This document shows positions 54,124-63,169 of a stretch of DNA of 64,000 bases, piece by piece (positions within the stretch are counted from its first letter, which is position 1; each line of letters starts with the position of its first letter). Position numbers and translations under genes: made by a program. Where the stretch lies: NCBI RefSeq assembly GCF_002163875.1, contig NZ_CP019333.1:1122864-1186863 (forward strand), written 5' to 3'. The notes under the pieces are model-generated. The model ran no database searches. It saw only the letters and a list, made by a program, of their open reading frames with translations, and was not told the DNA's origin. Source of the stretch: Gilvibacter sp. SZ-19 (GTDB lineage Bacteria > Bacteroidota > Bacteroidia > Flavobacteriales > Flavobacteriaceae).

Positions 54124-55491
54124 TTAGGGCAGTTGAAGATCTTGGGCTTTTTTAGCGTATTCTGCGGCTTTGGCCGCATTGCCTTTTTGATTGTATGCCT
54201 TGCTGAGTTGATCGTAAAAGTCGCGTTCCATAGCCGGGTTGTCTATCACATAGTCAACACCCTCTTCCATCACTGCGATGGCCTTGTCCGCCTGATTGAG
54301 ACCTAAAAGACTCACTCCTTGTAACAAATAGAGCAAAGATTGGGCCGGATATATCTCTAAGGCCGTCTCACTGAGCTCAAAAGCATCTTGAAAGGCGTTG
54401 CCTTCTATCTGCAGTAAAATGGTATTCTTTAGCAAATTATAATCGGTATTGTTTGTGGCAACTGCTTTCTTGTAAAACTCCAGCGCCTTATTCCTTTTGT
54501 CTTGTTTTAAAAAGAAATCTCCCAATTGCTGCCACAGTGCTCCACTGTTTGTCGTACTTGAAAAATTCGCGATTGCAGCTTCCAATTCCGGTTCGTAGTC
54601 CGGGTTGTCGGCAACAAAATCCATAAAGTCTGCCAACACCTTATACTTGCTAGAAGCATCGATATTTCGCGCGTCTATAACCTCTTGCATAGAAGCCACA
54701 GCAGCTTGTTTATCGCCGTCTTCTAGGGCAAACTTATACAAGGCCAGATGCACCAATTCCGATTCCGGAAAACGCTCTAATAATACATTAGCTGCTTCTT
54801 TAGCCTTGTTTATGTCTCCTTCTGTACTGTAGCGGTAAATGAGTTCCAGATAGTCTTTCTCTGTTGCAGCATCGCTATTGGTTATTCCTTCCAGACGATT
54901 TATCTCCGAAGAAACATCGCCTGTTATGCTAATAATACGCTTGCGCAATTCGTCGCGTTTGGCATTGCGCCCAACTGCAGCGTCGAGCTCGTTGATCAAT
55001 GCCATGGCCTGGTCAAACTGTGCAGTCAAGACCAATAAATTCGCCAAATCTTCTTTATACACGGCGTCAAACGCAATGAGCCTATTCACCACAGGAATCG
55101 CTTTTTCGTAATCCTTAGTCCGGTGATAGACCTCATAGAGCAATTCGTTGGTGTCTAAACGCCCTGGAACTAAGCCAATACTTTGCAGCAAGGCAGATTC
55201 TGCCGCTTCATACTGTTGAAGCTCCAAATGATTCTTGGCCATTTCAAAATGAACCACTGCTTGTTGCTCTTTGTCGTCGCCAGCGGCATTTAAGGCCTCG
55301 CTAAGCGCTTCTAGAGCTTTTTCGTAGTTCTGTATCCCTTTCTGCTTTAATCCTTCAAAAAAGCGCTCCTGAAAGGCGTCAGAGACATTGCCTAGGTCGT
55401 CCGTTAAAATGTCCTCATCTTGAGCATAACTAGCTAGTGCCGATCCGCAGATCAACAAAAAACACAGCAAGATTTGCCCAATAGATTTCAC
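54124..55491 (-). CDS. Exported tetratricopeptide-repeat protein
   Basis: 455 aa, GTG start. Signal peptide ending ALASYAQ, then about ten TPR-like helical pairs (QNYEKALEALSEALNAAGDD, YEAAESALLQSIGLVPGRLD, KRNKALEFYKKAVATNNTDY, YNQKGNAAKAAEYAKKAQDL). A periplasmic scaffold, probably working with the neighbouring DUF4292 and EnvC-like proteins, in an order conserved in flavobacteria as I recall it. Partner proteins unknown. Confidence 0.88.
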   Translation of the reverse strand: MKSIGQILLCFLLICGSALASYAQDEDILTDDLGNVSDAFQERFFEGLKQKGIQNYEKALEALSEALNAAGDDKEQQAVVHFEMAKNHLELQQYEAAESALLQSIGLVPGRLDTNELLYEVYHRTKDYEKAIPVVNRLIAFDAVYKEDLANLLVLTAQFDQAMALINELDAAVGRNAKRDELRKRIISITGDVSSEINRLEGITNSDAATEKDYLELIYRYSTEGDINKAKEAANVLLERFPESELVHLALYKFALEDGDKQAAVASMQEVIDARNIDASSKYKVLADFMDFVADNPDYEPELEAAIANFSSTTNSGALWQQLGDFFLKQDKRNKALEFYKKAVATNNTDYNLLKNTILLQIEGNAFQDAFELSETALEIYPAQSLLYLLQGVSLLGLNQADKAIAVMEEGVDYVIDNPAMERDFYDQLSKAYNQKGNAAKAAEYAKKAQDLQLP

Positions 55492-55497
55492 TTCACA

Positions 55498-56514
55498 TTA
55501 TTTTAATTCGGAATAATCGCCCAGACTTACCTTTTTAAAGGCCCCGTCAAAATGCACCTTATTACCAATCATAGCCTCTTCTAAAGTAGCGTTTTTAATG
55601 GTCGTCTCGGATTGTATTATACTATTTTTAACGTTGGAATTCTCCAAGGTGGTATTAGCTCCTATACTTACATGAGGGCCTACTGTGGTGTTTTTTAGAA
55701 CTACTCCGGAGGCAATGCTACACGGAGGAATGATCTCAGCATTTTCTAAAGTGATGTCTGTGGCAACCAAGCTTTCTCCTTCTTGGTGCAAAAAGTTGAG
55801 CATTTTGGCATTGGTCTCCACTGTGATGGTCTTGTTCCCGCAATCCATCCAGTGATCTACGGTACCTGTCTTAAAGACCTTCCCTTTGGCCATCATGCGT
55901 TTTATGCCGTCATTGATCTGATACTCACCGCCATTGATGATGGCGTTCTCCAAAACGTATTGCAATTCCTGGCGTAGCTCATCGACGTTCTTGAAGTAAT
56001 AGATCCCGATAACCGCCTGATCGCTCACAAATTCCTCTGGTTTCTCAACCAACTCTACAATGTTGTTTTCTTCATTGAGCTTAACCACTCCGTATGCCTC
56101 TGGATTGGCTACCTTTTTGGTCCAGATAACACTATCAGCTTCTGGATCGAGCTCAAAGCTCGCACGGATTAAAGTATCTGCATATGCGATAACCGCTGGA
56201 CCGCTTAGTGAAGGTTCCGCACACATTATTGCGTGACCCGTTCCCAAGGGTTTGTCTTGTCTGTAAATGGTGCCTTTTGCTCCAAGACTTTCGGCTAGTT
56301 CTGTAAGGCTTTGCTCAACGTCAAGGCCGAAAAAAGCAGGATCGCCGATAACAAAGGCAACCTCATCGATGGGTTGTTTTAAAATGGCAGCAATATCACG
56401 CACCAAACGGTGCACTATGGGCATCCCTGCAACAGGAACTAAAGGTTTTGGAACTGTTAGTGTATGTGGTCTTAGGCGAGAACCTCTTCCCGCCATAGGG
56501 ACAATGATCTTCAT
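55498..56514 (-). CDS. Sugar-phosphate nucleotidyltransferase with left-handed beta-helix tail
   Basis: 338 aa. N-terminal nucleotidyltransferase with the GxGxRxxP-K signature (MAGRGSRLRPHTLTVPKPLV), IAYADTLIR for metal binding, VKLNEENNIVELVEKPEEF, and GEYQINDGIKRMM. C-terminal hexapeptide-repeat strand region (about 240-335: IPPCSIASGVVLKNTTVGPH, NATLEEAMIGNKVHFDG). Makes an NDP-sugar for envelope polysaccharide; whether GDP-mannose, UDP-GlcNAc or dTDP-glucose cannot be decided. 6 bp before the TPR gene. Confidence 0.9.
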   Translation of the reverse strand: MKIIVPMAGRGSRLRPHTLTVPKPLVPVAGMPIVHRLVRDIAAILKQPIDEVAFVIGDPAFFGLDVEQSLTELAESLGAKGTIYRQDKPLGTGHAIMCAEPSLSGPAVIAYADTLIRASFELDPEADSVIWTKKVANPEAYGVVKLNEENNIVELVEKPEEFVSDQAVIGIYYFKNVDELRQELQYVLENAIINGGEYQINDGIKRMMAKGKVFKTGTVDHWMDCGNKTITVETNAKMLNFLHQEGESLVATDITLENAEIIPPCSIASGVVLKNTTVGPHVSIGANTTLENSNVKNSIIQSETTIKNATLEEAMIGNKVHFDGAFKKVSLGDYSELK

Positions 56515-56551
56515 AATTGAGGTTGATTAATTCTAATTTGTTTTATTGAGG

Positions 56552-56989
56552 CTATTGTTTGCCTGTTGAACCGAATCCTCCGGCACCACGTGCAGTTTCT
56601 GAAAGTGATTCTCCGGTATTCCAGACGGCTTGCTCGCATTTGGCGATGACCAATTGCGCCACGCGCTCTCCATTGGTGATCTTAAAGTCTTGTTCAGAAA
56701 GGTTGATCAAAATTACGCCGATCTCACCTCTGTAATCCGCATCGATAGTACCGGGAGCATTCAAAACAGTAATACCGTGTTTGGCCGCTAAACCACTCCG
56801 CGGACGCACTTGAGCTTCATAGCCTTCTGGCAATTCCATAAAGAGCCCTGTGGGCACTATGGTGCGCTGCATGGGTTGTAAATTTATAGGCGATTCTAGA
56901 TTGGCTCTGAGGTCCATACCTGCAGAACCGCTGGTCTCATAAGCAGGTAACTCATGGGCCGATTTATTGATGATCTTAACTGAAACCAT
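56552..56989 (-). CDS. dut: dUTP diphosphatase
   Basis: 145 aa. All five trimeric dUTPase motifs are present: [37 protein letters not shown] with the catalytic Asp, [10 protein letters not shown], and the flexible C-terminal arm [10 protein letters not shown]. Converts dUTP to dUMP and PPi, limiting uracil in DNA. Sits between the small exported-protein gene and the nucleotidyltransferase gene. Confidence 0.97.
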   Translation of the reverse strand: MVSVKIINKSAHELPAYETSGSAGMDLRANLESPINLQPMQRTIVPTGLFMELPEGYEAQVRPRSGLAAKHGITVLNAPGTIDADYRGEIGVILINLSEQDFKITNGERVAQLVIAKCEQAVWNTGESLSETARGAGGFGSTGKQ

Positions 56990-57019
56990 AGGTTTAATTG
57001 AGGTTATCTGTTGTTCGCT

Positions 57020-57523
57020 TTAGTTTCCGTTGTCTGGATTAGGGGCACTCGGATAAGCCACCATATCGCGCTGAGGGATATCGCTTAGTTTGGTATAAAA
57101 GGTTTTTCCATCCAAGCTATACTGAATAACACATTCCCCAGGAGCTAGTTTGAATTCATCACTGAGCTCCGGAACAGGGTTTCCGTATTCTCCATTGGGA
57201 GCATCGCTCATATTCATATCCGGTTTCTGAGGATTTACCCAATGTGCCACATAGGTCTTGTCATCGCCAGGTTTGGTAGCCAAGGGTAGCTGTTGTCCTC
57301 TAAAGTAAACCGAATCTATCTGTACGCCGTTTTGCATAGCGCTAATGGGAATGACCAAATTAACTCCAGAGCCACCCATCTCCACTCCGGCAACCCATTT
57401 CTGAGTGTAAGCATCCGTTACGGTAAATGGAGGATCGTTCTCTAATTTCTTGTTACTACAGTCTGAATTCGCCATAAATACTAAGGCTAAGAGCCAAATT
57501 CCAAAAGTTCGTAGTTGCTTCAT
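57020..57523 (-). CDS. Small exported hypothetical protein (possible lipoprotein)
   Basis: 167 aa from the ATG at 57521-57523; a TTG six codons upstream overlaps a hairpin and is rejected. Hydrophobic N-terminus LRTFGIWLLALVFMANSDCS could be a lipoprotein signal, but the residues before Cys (NSD) are a poor lipobox. The body has beta-strand character (VIPISAMQNGVQIDSVYFRG, ECVIQYSLDGKTFYTKLSDI) and Pro/Asn-rich ends. No family recognised with certainty. Upstream of dut. Confidence 0.75.
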   Translation of the reverse strand: MKQLRTFGIWLLALVFMANSDCSNKKLENDPPFTVTDAYTQKWVAGVEMGGSGVNLVIPISAMQNGVQIDSVYFRGQQLPLATKPGDDKTYVAHWVNPQKPDMNMSDAPNGEYGNPVPELSDEFKLAPGECVIQYSLDGKTFYTKLSDIPQRDMVAYPSAPNPDNGN

Positions 57524-57538
57524 AATGTGGTTTTGAGA

Positions 57539-57557
57539 CAAGACTTCAAAAGTCTTG
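57539..57557 (-). promoter_or_regulatory. Perfect 8-bp leader hairpin upstream of the small exported-protein gene
   Basis: CAAGACTT (57539-57546) and AAGTCTTG (57550-57557) around a 3-nt loop, ending 15 nt before the ATG; placement mirrors the hairpin before the PSP1 gene. Confidence 0.4.
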
Positions 57558-57569
57558 CCACGAATTTAC

Positions 57570-57600
57570 AAAAAAGGCTTCCCGTTTCCGAGAAGCCTTT
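57570..57600 (-). terminator. Terminator of the ATP synthase operon
   Basis: AAAGGCTTC (57573-57581)/GAAGCCTTT (57592-57600), perfect 9-bp stem; on the minus strand followed by a U-run (A 57570-57575). 22 bp after the atpG stop. Confidence 0.88.
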
Positions 57601-57622
57601 ATTATAATAGCTTTATCAGTGA

Positions 57623-58486
57623 TTATCCGTTCAAGGCTTCTGCACCACCAACGATCTCCAAGATCTCTGCGGTAATAGCAGCCTGACGGGCTTTGTTGTA
57701 TTCCAAAGTCAAGGAAGCCTTAAGCTCTCCAGCGTTGTCTGTCGCTTTGTGCATCGCAGTCATACGTGCTCCGTGCTCACTGGCTACAGAATCGCGAATG
57801 GCTTTGAACAATTGCGTTTTCAAACTCTTTGGGATCAACTGCTCAACGATATACTCTTTGTTTGGTTCAAAGATATAATCGGCAGCTCCACTAGAAGCAT
57901 CGTCAGACGCTTGTTGGATAGGCAAGAATTGCTCGTGCATCACAATTTGTGTTGCAGCATTCTTGAACTTGTTATACACCAACACGATCTGATCGAAATC
58001 TCCATTGGTGAAGATATCCATCAATTGCTGTGCAATAGCCGCACTGTTCTCAAAGTTGAGTTCGTCAAAGATCTCGCTGTTGAAATCGACAACCTTCTCG
58101 GTTTTACTAAGAATATCGTTCCCCTTTTTACCGATGGTCATAAAGGCGATCTCTTTCCCGGCATAAGTAGTCTCTTTCAACTCCTTACACGCCTTAACAA
58201 TGTTACTGTTAAAGGCTCCGGCCAAACCTCTGTTGGAAGTAATAGCAACTACCAACACTTTGTTTACCTCGCGTTGCTCTGCGAATGCGCTTCCGCTGTC
58301 ACCTTCTAAACTGGCGCTCAGATTCTGAAGCAATTCAGTAAGCTTATCCGCATAAGGACGCATAGCAGTGATCGCATCCTGAGCTTTCTTCAACTTGGCT
58401 GCAGATACCATTTTCATGGCACTGGTAATCTGCATCGTAGAAGATACTGAGGAGATCCTGTTGCGTATTTCTTTTAAGTTTGCCAT
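57623..58486 (-). CDS. atpG: ATP synthase F1 gamma subunit
   Basis: 287 aa. Central rotor stalk. N-terminal MANLKEIRNRISSVSSTMQITSAMK-type start (seen as KEIRNRISSVSSTMQITSAM), SNRGLAGAFNSNIVK, and the C-terminal EHGARMTAMHKATDNAGEL and YNKARQAAITAEILEIVGGA. Last gene of the operon; atpD and atpC do not follow, only a terminator. They are presumably encoded elsewhere, as in other Bacteroidota. Confidence 0.98.
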   Translation of the reverse strand: MANLKEIRNRISSVSSTMQITSAMKMVSAAKLKKAQDAITAMRPYADKLTELLQNLSASLEGDSGSAFAEQREVNKVLVVAITSNRGLAGAFNSNIVKACKELKETTYAGKEIAFMTIGKKGNDILSKTEKVVDFNSEIFDELNFENSAAIAQQLMDIFTNGDFDQIVLVYNKFKNAATQIVMHEQFLPIQQASDDASSGAADYIFEPNKEYIVEQLIPKSLKTQLFKAIRDSVASEHGARMTAMHKATDNAGELKASLTLEYNKARQAAITAEILEIVGGAEALNG

Positions 58487-58504
58487 GTTGCTTTATTCAT
58501 TGAA

Positions 58505-58535
58505 GGTTGGCATCCCTTAAAAAGAGATGCCGACC
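58505..58535 (-). promoter_or_regulatory. Intercistronic hairpin between atpA and atpG
   Basis: GGTTGGCATC (58505-58514)/GATGCCGACC (58526-58535), 10 pairs with one wobble, plus a few inner pairs; it fills most of the 53-bp gap. Confidence 0.5.
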
Positions 58536-58539
58536 CTGA

Positions 58540-60120
58540 TTATGCTTGATATTTAGCCGAGATCTCTTTGGCAGCAGTTGTCAAAGTATCGATAACCTCG
58601 TCTGTCAATTTTCCTGCTTTAAGCGTATCCAAAGTACCGCGGTGCTTGGTGTTCAAGTATTCGATATAATCGCGCTCGAATTCTTTTACTTTTTCTACAG
58701 GAACCTCGCGTAACAAGTTCTTAGAACCTGCGTAGATGATCGCAACTTGATCCTCAACAGTGTAAGGGTCATTTTGAGCTTGCTTCAAGATCTCTACGTT
58801 ACGCTTACCTTTTTCAATTACGTTCAATGTAGCCGCATCCAAGTCAGATCCGAACTTAGCAAAAGCCTCTAGTTCGCGGAACTGCGCTTGGTCAAGCTTC
58901 AAAGTACCTGCTACCTTCTTCATAGATTTGATTTGTGCAGATCCACCCACACGAGATACAGAGATACCTACGTTAATCGCCGGACGTACACCCGAGTTAA
59001 AGAGGTCAGACTCCAAGAAGATCTGTCCGTCAGTAATGGAAATTACGTTTGTTGGGATATAGGCAGATACGTCACCCGCTTGGGTTTCGATAATTGGCAA
59101 TGCAGTAAGTGAACCGCCACCTTTTACCTTGTCTTTCAAAGAAGCAGGAAGGTCGTTCATGTCCTTAGCGATATCGTCATCGTTGATCACCTTAGCAGCA
59201 CGCTCTAGTAGACGCGAGTGTAGGTAGAAAACGTCTCCAGGATATGCCTCACGCCCCGGTGGACGACGTAGCAAAAGCGATACCTCACGGTAAGCAACCG
59301 CTTGCTTAGAAAGATCATCATAAACGATAAGTGCTGGACGCCCAGTATCGCGGAAGTACTCTCCGATCGCCGCTCCGGCAAATGGTGCGTATACCTGCAT
59401 TGGAGCAGGATCAGAAGCGTTAGCCGCTACGATAGTTGTATAAGCAAGAGCTCCTTTTTCTTCTAGTGTACGAGCGATGTTCGCTACTGTAGATGCCTTT
59501 TGTCCAACGGCAACATAGATACAGTATACAGGCTCACCTGCATCGTAAAATTCTTTTTGGTTGATGATGGTATCGATACAAACTGTAGTCTTTCCAGTCT
59601 GACGGTCACCAATCACCAACTCACGCTGACCACGTCCTACTGGGATCATGGCATCAACAGCTTTTACTCCGGTCTGAAGCGGCTCGTTTACCGGCTGACG
59701 GAAGATTACCCCAGGAGCCTTGCGCTCTAGTGGCATCTCATAGGTCTCGCCTGCAATTTCACCCTTACCGTCGATTGGTTCACCCAAAGTGTTCACCACA
59801 CGACCAACGATTCCTTCTCCTACATTGATAGAAGCAATTCGTTGCGTACGTTTTACAGTAGCTCCTTCTTTAATACCTTTTGATGGTCCTAAAAGTACAA
59901 CCCCAACGTTGTCCTCTTCCAGGTTCAGTACAATTCCTTCTAGTCCGTTTTCGAATTCTACCAATTCCCCATATTGAGAATTAGACAATCCGTATACGCG
60001 GGCAATACCATCACCCACGGTAAGAACGGTTCCAACTTCGTCTAACGAAGCAGTAGCCTCGAAGCCGGATAGTTGTTTTTTTAAGATCGCTGAAACTTCA
60101 GCTGGATTTACTTGTGCCAT
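58540..60120 (-). CDS. atpA: ATP synthase F1 alpha subunit
   Basis: 526 aa. Walker A GDRQTGKT, the family segment [43 protein letters not shown]-type signature (seen as [18 protein letters not shown]), and [19 protein letters not shown] at the C-terminus. Regulatory nucleotide-binding subunit of the F1 head. Flanked by intercistronic hairpins on both sides. Confidence 0.99.
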   Translation of the reverse strand: MAQVNPAEVSAILKKQLSGFEATASLDEVGTVLTVGDGIARVYGLSNSQYGELVEFENGLEGIVLNLEEDNVGVVLLGPSKGIKEGATVKRTQRIASINVGEGIVGRVVNTLGEPIDGKGEIAGETYEMPLERKAPGVIFRQPVNEPLQTGVKAVDAMIPVGRGQRELVIGDRQTGKTTVCIDTIINQKEFYDAGEPVYCIYVAVGQKASTVANIARTLEEKGALAYTTIVAANASDPAPMQVYAPFAGAAIGEYFRDTGRPALIVYDDLSKQAVAYREVSLLLRRPPGREAYPGDVFYLHSRLLERAAKVINDDDIAKDMNDLPASLKDKVKGGGSLTALPIIETQAGDVSAYIPTNVISITDGQIFLESDLFNSGVRPAINVGISVSRVGGSAQIKSMKKVAGTLKLDQAQFRELEAFAKFGSDLDAATLNVIEKGKRNVEILKQAQNDPYTVEDQVAIIYAGSKNLLREVPVEKVKEFERDYIEYLNTKHRGTLDTLKAGKLTDEVIDTLTTAAKEISAKYQA

Positions 60121-60135
60121 ATCACTGTTTATTAC

Positions 60136-60150
60136 CGGAGCACCGCTCCG
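60136..60150 (-). promoter_or_regulatory. Intercistronic hairpin between atpH and atpA
   Basis: CGGAGC (60136-60141)/GCTCCG (60145-60150) with a 3-nt loop in the 42-bp gap, 15 bp before the atpA ATG. Confidence 0.45.
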
Positions 60151-60162
60151 AAAGCGTAATTA

Positions 60163-60705
60163 TTATATGCTATTACTAAATTCTTTTCTAAGTGTACTCA
60201 ATTGGTTAGAGATACTTGCATTGTACTGCATATCTCCAACACGCAACACGAAACCGCCAATGATCTCTGGGTCGATCTCGTTCTCCAGGCTAACATTATC
60301 GCTACCTGTTAGGGTCTTTGCTTTGGCTAACACCTGTTCTTTCAAGGCACCATCCAAGGCCACGGCAGTAGTAACTTTTACCACCTTTACACCCTGTGTG
60401 TCGTTATAAAGCCCAATGAAACCTGCGGCTACATCGCCTAAGTACTGTGTACGCTCGTTGGCGGCCATTACTTTGATCAGGTTTTGAGTTGTCTTTTGAG
60501 TACCCTTGAACAACTCCAATAAAACGGCTTCTTTATCACTGCTTTTAATTACTGGGCTTTGAAGCGCCAATCGCAGCTCTTTGCTCTCTGCTACAGTAGC
60601 ATGAACGCCTTGCATATCCTCAAAGACAGCCTTGACGTTGTTATCTTCTATAGCTTGCTGCAGGGCAGCTTTTGCATATCGCAATCCTACTTTGCTGCTT
60701 TTCAT
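60163..60705 (-). CDS. atpH: ATP synthase F1 delta subunit
   Basis: 180 aa. Peripheral stalk subunit: KVGLRYAKAALQQAIEDNNV at the N-terminus and LENEIDPEIIGGFVLRVGDM at the C-terminus are the family hallmarks. Four bp between its start and the atpF stop. Confidence 0.96.
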   Translation of the reverse strand: MKSSKVGLRYAKAALQQAIEDNNVKAVFEDMQGVHATVAESKELRLALQSPVIKSSDKEAVLLELFKGTQKTTQNLIKVMAANERTQYLGDVAAGFIGLYNDTQGVKVVKVTTAVALDGALKEQVLAKAKTLTGSDNVSLENEIDPEIIGGFVLRVGDMQYNASISNQLSTLRKEFSNSI

Positions 60706-60709
60706 AGCT

Positions 60710-61210
60710 CTAGTTTAGTTTAGCGTCACCTAGAAGGTTCTCAACTAATTTTTGTTGCTTACCAGCATCGGCCAATTCGGCGCGTACCACTTTTTCTGCG
60801 ATATCTACAGAAAGTGAGGCTACCTGGTTTTTAAGATCGGCAACGGCAGCTTTCTTTTCGCTTTCGATGGCGGCCTGCGCTTGTGCGATCATTTGATCTG
60901 CAGCAACTTTAGCCTCGTCCTTCGCATCAGCGATCATTTTAGCTTTCATATCACGAGCTTCTTTAAGCATGGCGTCACGCTCTGCACGTGCCTCGTTCAA
61001 CAATTTCTTGTTGTCTGCCTGAAGATTCTCCATCTCCAACTTGGCTTTCTCGGCAGCGTCAAGGGCTCCTTGAATATTGTCTTCGCGCTCGTTCAATGCG
61101 TTAAGGATAGGTTTCCATGCAAACTTTACCATCAAGAAAATCAACAGTAAGAATAAAACAGTCTGCTTAACGAATAGGTCGAGCGAAAAATTTTCTAATA
61201 ATTGTTCCAT
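60710..61210 (-). CDS. atpF: ATP synthase F0 b subunit
   Basis: 166 aa. One N-terminal membrane helix (FVKQTVLFLLLIFLMVKFAW) followed by KPILNALNEREDNIQGALD and a long Ala/Lys/Glu-rich coiled coil (AEKAKLEMENLQADNKKLLN). Dimeric stator stalk in the inner membrane. An 86-bp gap with a strong hairpin separates it from atpE. Confidence 0.97.
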   Translation of the reverse strand: MEQLLENFSLDLFVKQTVLFLLLIFLMVKFAWKPILNALNEREDNIQGALDAAEKAKLEMENLQADNKKLLNEARAERDAMLKEARDMKAKMIADAKDEAKVAADQMIAQAQAAIESEKKAAVADLKNQVASLSVDIAEKVVRAELADAGKQQKLVENLLGDAKLN

Positions 61211-61246
61211 AATACTTTATAGTGCTTTAAAACTGTGCGTTAACAA

Positions 61247-61282
61247 ACACTTTCCTGCAACCAACCGTTGCAGGAAAAGTGT
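61247..61282 (-). promoter_or_regulatory. Strong intercistronic hairpin just after atpE
   Basis: ACACTTTCCTGCAAC (61247-61261) pairs with GTTGCAGGAAAAGTGT (61267-61282): 15 pairs with one bulged A and a 5-nt loop. It starts 14 nt after the atpE stop, with only a poor U-run. Expected to protect the atpB-atpE part of the mRNA or reduce read-through into atpF. Confidence 0.6.
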
Positions 61283-61296
61283 AGTTCTTAAGGTTC

Positions 61297-61536
<240 letters not shown>

Positions 61537-61557
61537 TTAAACAAATAAAATTCTCTC

Positions 61558-62676
61558 TTAGTGGTGATCGTGCTCTTCTACCGCCATCCCGATGAACAAA
61601 GCCGAAAGCATTGTAAAGATGTAGGCCTGAAGAAAAGCTACAAGCACCTCGATCAATGTGATGAACATCGACAATACTAAAGACAAGGTTGTTGACCCTA
61701 CCGCTGTCATATCGTTCTGCATATTGATCCCGATGGCAATCAAACTCATTACCACAATGTGTCCCGCTGTGATGTTCGCAAACAAACGAACCATTAGCGA
61801 GAATGGCTTAATGATCAGCGTTCCCGCCAATTCAATTACAGCCAATAGCGGACGTAGCAAATAAGGTACTCCTGGCATCCACAATTGGTGGCTCCAGAAA
61901 TGCTTGTTACTGCTTGCCAAGTAAATCACCAAGGTAAAGATGGCTAGGGCAGCAGTTACTGCTAATTGTCCTGTTACGTTAAATCCAAAAGGAGCAAGTC
62001 CCAATAGGTTCAAAATCCAAACAAAGAAGAATACGGTTAATAGGTAACCAGTAAAATTGCGGTATTTAGCACCGATGTTTGGTTTTGCAATTTCGTCTCT
62101 CACATAGATCACTAATGGCTCCAATACACGAGCGAAACCAGTTGGGATCTTTTGTGTTTTATATTGTTTGGCCAAACGACCAAATAAGAATAACATTAAT
62201 AGACCGATCAAAAGGATACCCAAAACACTCTTGGTGATCGAAAGGTCAAATGGAGTAGTTGCATTGGTTGGGTGATGCGCATCGTCAAACTCCACAGCGG
62301 TAGCACCAGCATTCAGCTCGTAGATCTTTCCGTGAATCTTCACAAAACGGCTTCCACCCTTCTCTACGATCTCTTTTCCTTCATCGTCGTGGTGGAAAGC
62401 AGAAGACATAAACGCAGTCAATCCGTTTTCTCCCCAAAGGATTACAGGAAGTGGGAATCCTACGTGACTCTCTTCGCCATCAGGAAAATGTGTGAATAAA
62501 TGGAAATCGTGTGAATCTTTGGTGTGGTGTACAATGTACTCTTCGATCTCTTCTGGGGTGTTAACTGGGTCTCCATGTCCGCCATTTTGAGTTTTTGGGT
62601 CACCCTTGGCAAATGCAGTTAACGAAATAAGAAAAACAAGACTAAAGGTCGTTACTGTTTTTGATACTAGCTTCAT
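61558..62676 (-). CDS. atpB: ATP synthase F0 a subunit with signal-peptide extension
   Basis: 372 aa from the ATG at 62674-62676; an upstream in-frame ATG at 62730 would start at the promoter -7 box and is rejected. An N-terminal signal peptide (TTFSLVFLISLTAFAKG) and a His-rich periplasmic region of about 120 residues (EEYIVHHTKDSHDFHLFTHF) precede the usual membrane domain with the essential Arg in IIKPFSLMVRLFANITAGH and a His-rich tail (EEHDHH). The extended N-terminus is known in Bacteroidota. Forms the proton half-channels. Confidence 0.96.
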   Translation of the reverse strand: MKLVSKTVTTFSLVFLISLTAFAKGDPKTQNGGHGDPVNTPEEIEEYIVHHTKDSHDFHLFTHFPDGEESHVGFPLPVILWGENGLTAFMSSAFHHDDEGKEIVEKGGSRFVKIHGKIYELNAGATAVEFDDAHHPTNATTPFDLSITKSVLGILLIGLLMLFLFGRLAKQYKTQKIPTGFARVLEPLVIYVRDEIAKPNIGAKYRNFTGYLLTVFFFVWILNLLGLAPFGFNVTGQLAVTAALAIFTLVIYLASSNKHFWSHQLWMPGVPYLLRPLLAVIELAGTLIIKPFSLMVRLFANITAGHIVVMSLIAIGINMQNDMTAVGSTTLSLVLSMFITLIEVLVAFLQAYIFTMLSALFIGMAVEEHDHH

Positions 62677-62727
62677 TCTAAATTGCTTCCTTTTTGAAGT
62701 TATTATAACAACTCCCAAATTTTGGCG

Positions 62728-62735
62728 CAAAGGTA
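62728..62735 (-). promoter_or_regulatory. -7 element upstream of atpB
   Basis: Minus strand TACCTTTG, exact TAnnTTTG, 52 bp before the atpB ATG. A perfect CTGTTT/AAACAG dyad (62747-62759) covers the expected -33 region, where no TTTG is present. Suggests that atpB-atpG can be transcribed apart from the genes upstream, perhaps under regulator control. Confidence 0.5.
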
Positions 62736-62761
62736 GGCTTTATTTTCTGTTTAAAACAGCA

Positions 62762-63169
62762 TCATTCTTCATTTTTTGCAACTCTTTTTTGACTGAGCAA
62801 GATCGAAAGAAAAAACACTTCAAAAATTAATGCGATAAAGAGCGGACTAAGCAAACTTATCGCTTCTGAATTTGTAAAGGATTCTCCGTTAAACAAATAG
62901 GTGTTAAAGACGATCAAAAACACAAAGGCCTTGAGCACAACGCTAGCTAGGTAAAGGAATCCCAGCTGATCGGCAAATTTTTGGCTTGCGCCTAACCAAC
63001 GCAAACCGAAACACAGCACCACTGAAAAAACACCGTTAAAAAGATAAATTTCACTGAGTGGAAATGGCAATTCATTACCTGAATCGGCTATAATATTCTT
63101 ATGCAAAAAAAGTCCACCAAAAAGTATAGCTATGAAGACTACGGATAAAAATCCTAGTTTTTTGCTCAT
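62762..63169 (-). CDS. Small membrane protein of the atp operon (DUF6168-like)
   Basis: 135 aa, four hydrophobic segments (LGFLSVVFIAILFGGLFLHK, IYLFNGVFSVVLCFGLRWLG, FLYLASVVLKAFVFLIVFNT, LLSPLFIALIFEVFFLSILL). It occupies the position between the AtpI/AtpZ-like gene and atpB, and its start directly abuts the atpZ stop. I believe this is the DUF6168 family of flavobacteria. It may play the AtpI role as assembly factor of the c ring, which is inference from position only. Confidence 0.75.
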   Translation of the reverse strand: MSKKLGFLSVVFIAILFGGLFLHKNIIADSGNELPFPLSEIYLFNGVFSVVLCFGLRWLGASQKFADQLGFLYLASVVLKAFVFLIVFNTYLFNGESFTNSEAISLLSPLFIALIFEVFFLSILLSQKRVAKNEE

